Below, piece after piece: positions 63,489 to 64,000 of a stretch of 64,000 nt of DNA. Position 1 is the stretch's first letter. Each line of letters begins with the position of its first letter. Source of the DNA: Thalassotalea crassostreae (GTDB lineage: Bacteria; Pseudomonadota; Gammaproteobacteria; Enterobacterales; Alteromonadaceae). The notes under the pieces were generated by a model, which did not search any database, was not told where the DNA came from, and saw only the letters and a program-made list of their open reading frames with translations. Location: contig NZ_CP017689.1 of the NCBI RefSeq assembly GCF_001831495.1, positions 620,001-684,000 on the forward strand, read 5' to 3'. Made by a program: the position numbers and the translations under genes.

Positions 63489-64000
63489 TTGAAAAAAATA
63501 ATGCTATTTATTATGGTTTCGCTGATAACAGGTTGTTTAGGTATGCCAGATAAAGTAGAGCCTATTGAAGACTTTGAATTAAATCAATACTTGGGTAAGT
63601 GGTATGAAGTAGCGCGCTTAGATCATTCATTTGAACGTGGGTTAAGTAAAGTGTCGGCAGAATATAGCATCAAACAAGATGGCGGTGTGAAGGTACTTAA
63701 TAAGGGCTTTTCTGAAGCGGATAATGAATGGCAAGAAGCTGAAGGCAAAGCCTATTTTGTCAATGAAGATTCTCAAGGATATTTAAAAGTTTCATTTTTT
63801 GGCCCTTTCTATGGCTCCTATGTAATTTTTGAATTAGAAAAGGAAAATTATCAGTACGCATTTGTTTCAGGCCCAAATACGGATTACTTATGGTTATTGT
63901 CGAGGACGCCAACAGTAGAGCCTGAAATTCTTGAAAAATTCATTAAACTATCGAAGCAACGCGGTTTTAATACTGATGAATTAATTTACGTCAGTCATTA
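63489..64000 (+). CDS. blc: Outer-membrane lipocalin Blc (stop codon just outside window)
   Basis: 170 codons to the window edge; the last two bases TA very likely begin the stop codon. A TTG start at 63489 with GGAGAG five bases upstream gives MKKIMLFIMVSLITGCLGMP, a lipoprotein signal with lipobox ITGC. Lipocalin motifs: YLGKWYEVARLDHSFERGLS (GxW motif), KVSFFGPFYGSYVIFELE, and YLWLLSRTPTVEPEIL. The match with E. coli Blc runs the full length (177 residues there). A membrane-attached lipid or lysophospholipid-binding protein of the outer membrane, often induced in stationary phase or envelope stress. Confidence 0.93.
   Translation, partial: MKKIMLFIMVSLITGCLGMPDKVEPIEDFELNQYLGKWYEVARLDHSFERGLSKVSAEYSIKQDGGVKVLNKGFSEADNEWQEAEGKAYFVNEDSQGYLKVSFFGPFYGSYVIFELEKENYQYAFVSGPNTDYLWLLSRTPTVEPEILEKFIKLSKQRGFNTDELIYVSH

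Overview
The window is about 64 kb of AT-rich chromosome from a marine gammaproteobacterium, most likely an Alteromonadales member of the Colwelliaceae type (Colwellia/Thalassotalea-like). That placement is inference from gene order and protein style; there is no rRNA gene to confirm it. The first half closely follows the E. coli '2-minute' region: ftsZ - lpxC - [dciA, M23 peptidase] - secA - mutT - yacG - zapD - coaE - pilD/pilC/pilB/pilA - nadC - ampD - ampE - pdhR - aceE - aceF - lpdA - acnB. I see no prophage, CRISPR array, tRNA, rRNA or intact insertion sequence.

Layout. 1-7.4 kb: cell division (FtsZ tail), lipid A (LpxC), helicase loading (DciA), an envelope M23 peptidase, SecA and MutT. 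7.7-9.5 kb: a LysR regulator, a small exported TPR-like protein and two tiny ORFs with good ribosome binding sites. 9.6-16.5 kb (minus strand): YacG, ZapD, CoaE and the type IV pilus genes pilD, pilC, pilB and pilA. 16.5-17.1 kb: an array of short tandem repeats derived from a palindrome. 17.1-20.5 kb: NadC, a membrane aspartic protease, AmpD and AmpE. 20.6-27.9 kb: the pyruvate dehydrogenase operon with two PdhR operators, facing a long-form acnB across a cluster of palindromes.

31-38 kb: an outer-membrane protein, then a four-gene minus-strand membrane operon (potassium channel, AI-2E-family permease, HlyD-type adaptor, DUF2955/FUSC-like permease), a TonB-like unknown and yacL. 38-43.2 kb: an RND efflux adaptor and pump with an alpha/beta hydrolase, ending in a terminator whose loop carries an IS-type inverted repeat. 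43.3-47 kb: a BCCT transporter, an orphan rRNA-like promoter, a 55-residue ORF, an unknown gene and the C-terminal stump of a penicillin-acylase-family gene. 47-48.6 kb: glnK-amtB behind a clear NtrC/sigma-54 control region. 48.9-52.5 kb: a 1219-residue repeat-rich surface protein with a GlyGly-CTERM-like tail.

52.6-64 kb: a 2-oxoglutarate/iron oxygenase, a small lipoprotein, a TlpA-like thioredoxin, putA with its divergent Lrp-type regulator, an Lpp-like lipoprotein convergent with an L,D-transpeptidase, a class II aldolase with an enolase-superfamily dehydratase, a DUF502 membrane protein and a Blc-type lipocalin that lacks only its stop codon at the window edge.

Most genes are ordinary. 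The best places for a second look are the half-palindrome tandem arrays at 16.8-17.1 kb, the tiny ORFs at 9.4 kb, the hairpin-rich secA leader, the orphan rRNA-like promoter at 45.4 kb with its 55-residue ORF, the IS end inside a terminator at 43.2 kb, the acylase remnant at 46.3 kb, the four-gene membrane operon at 32-36 kb and the long AcnB.
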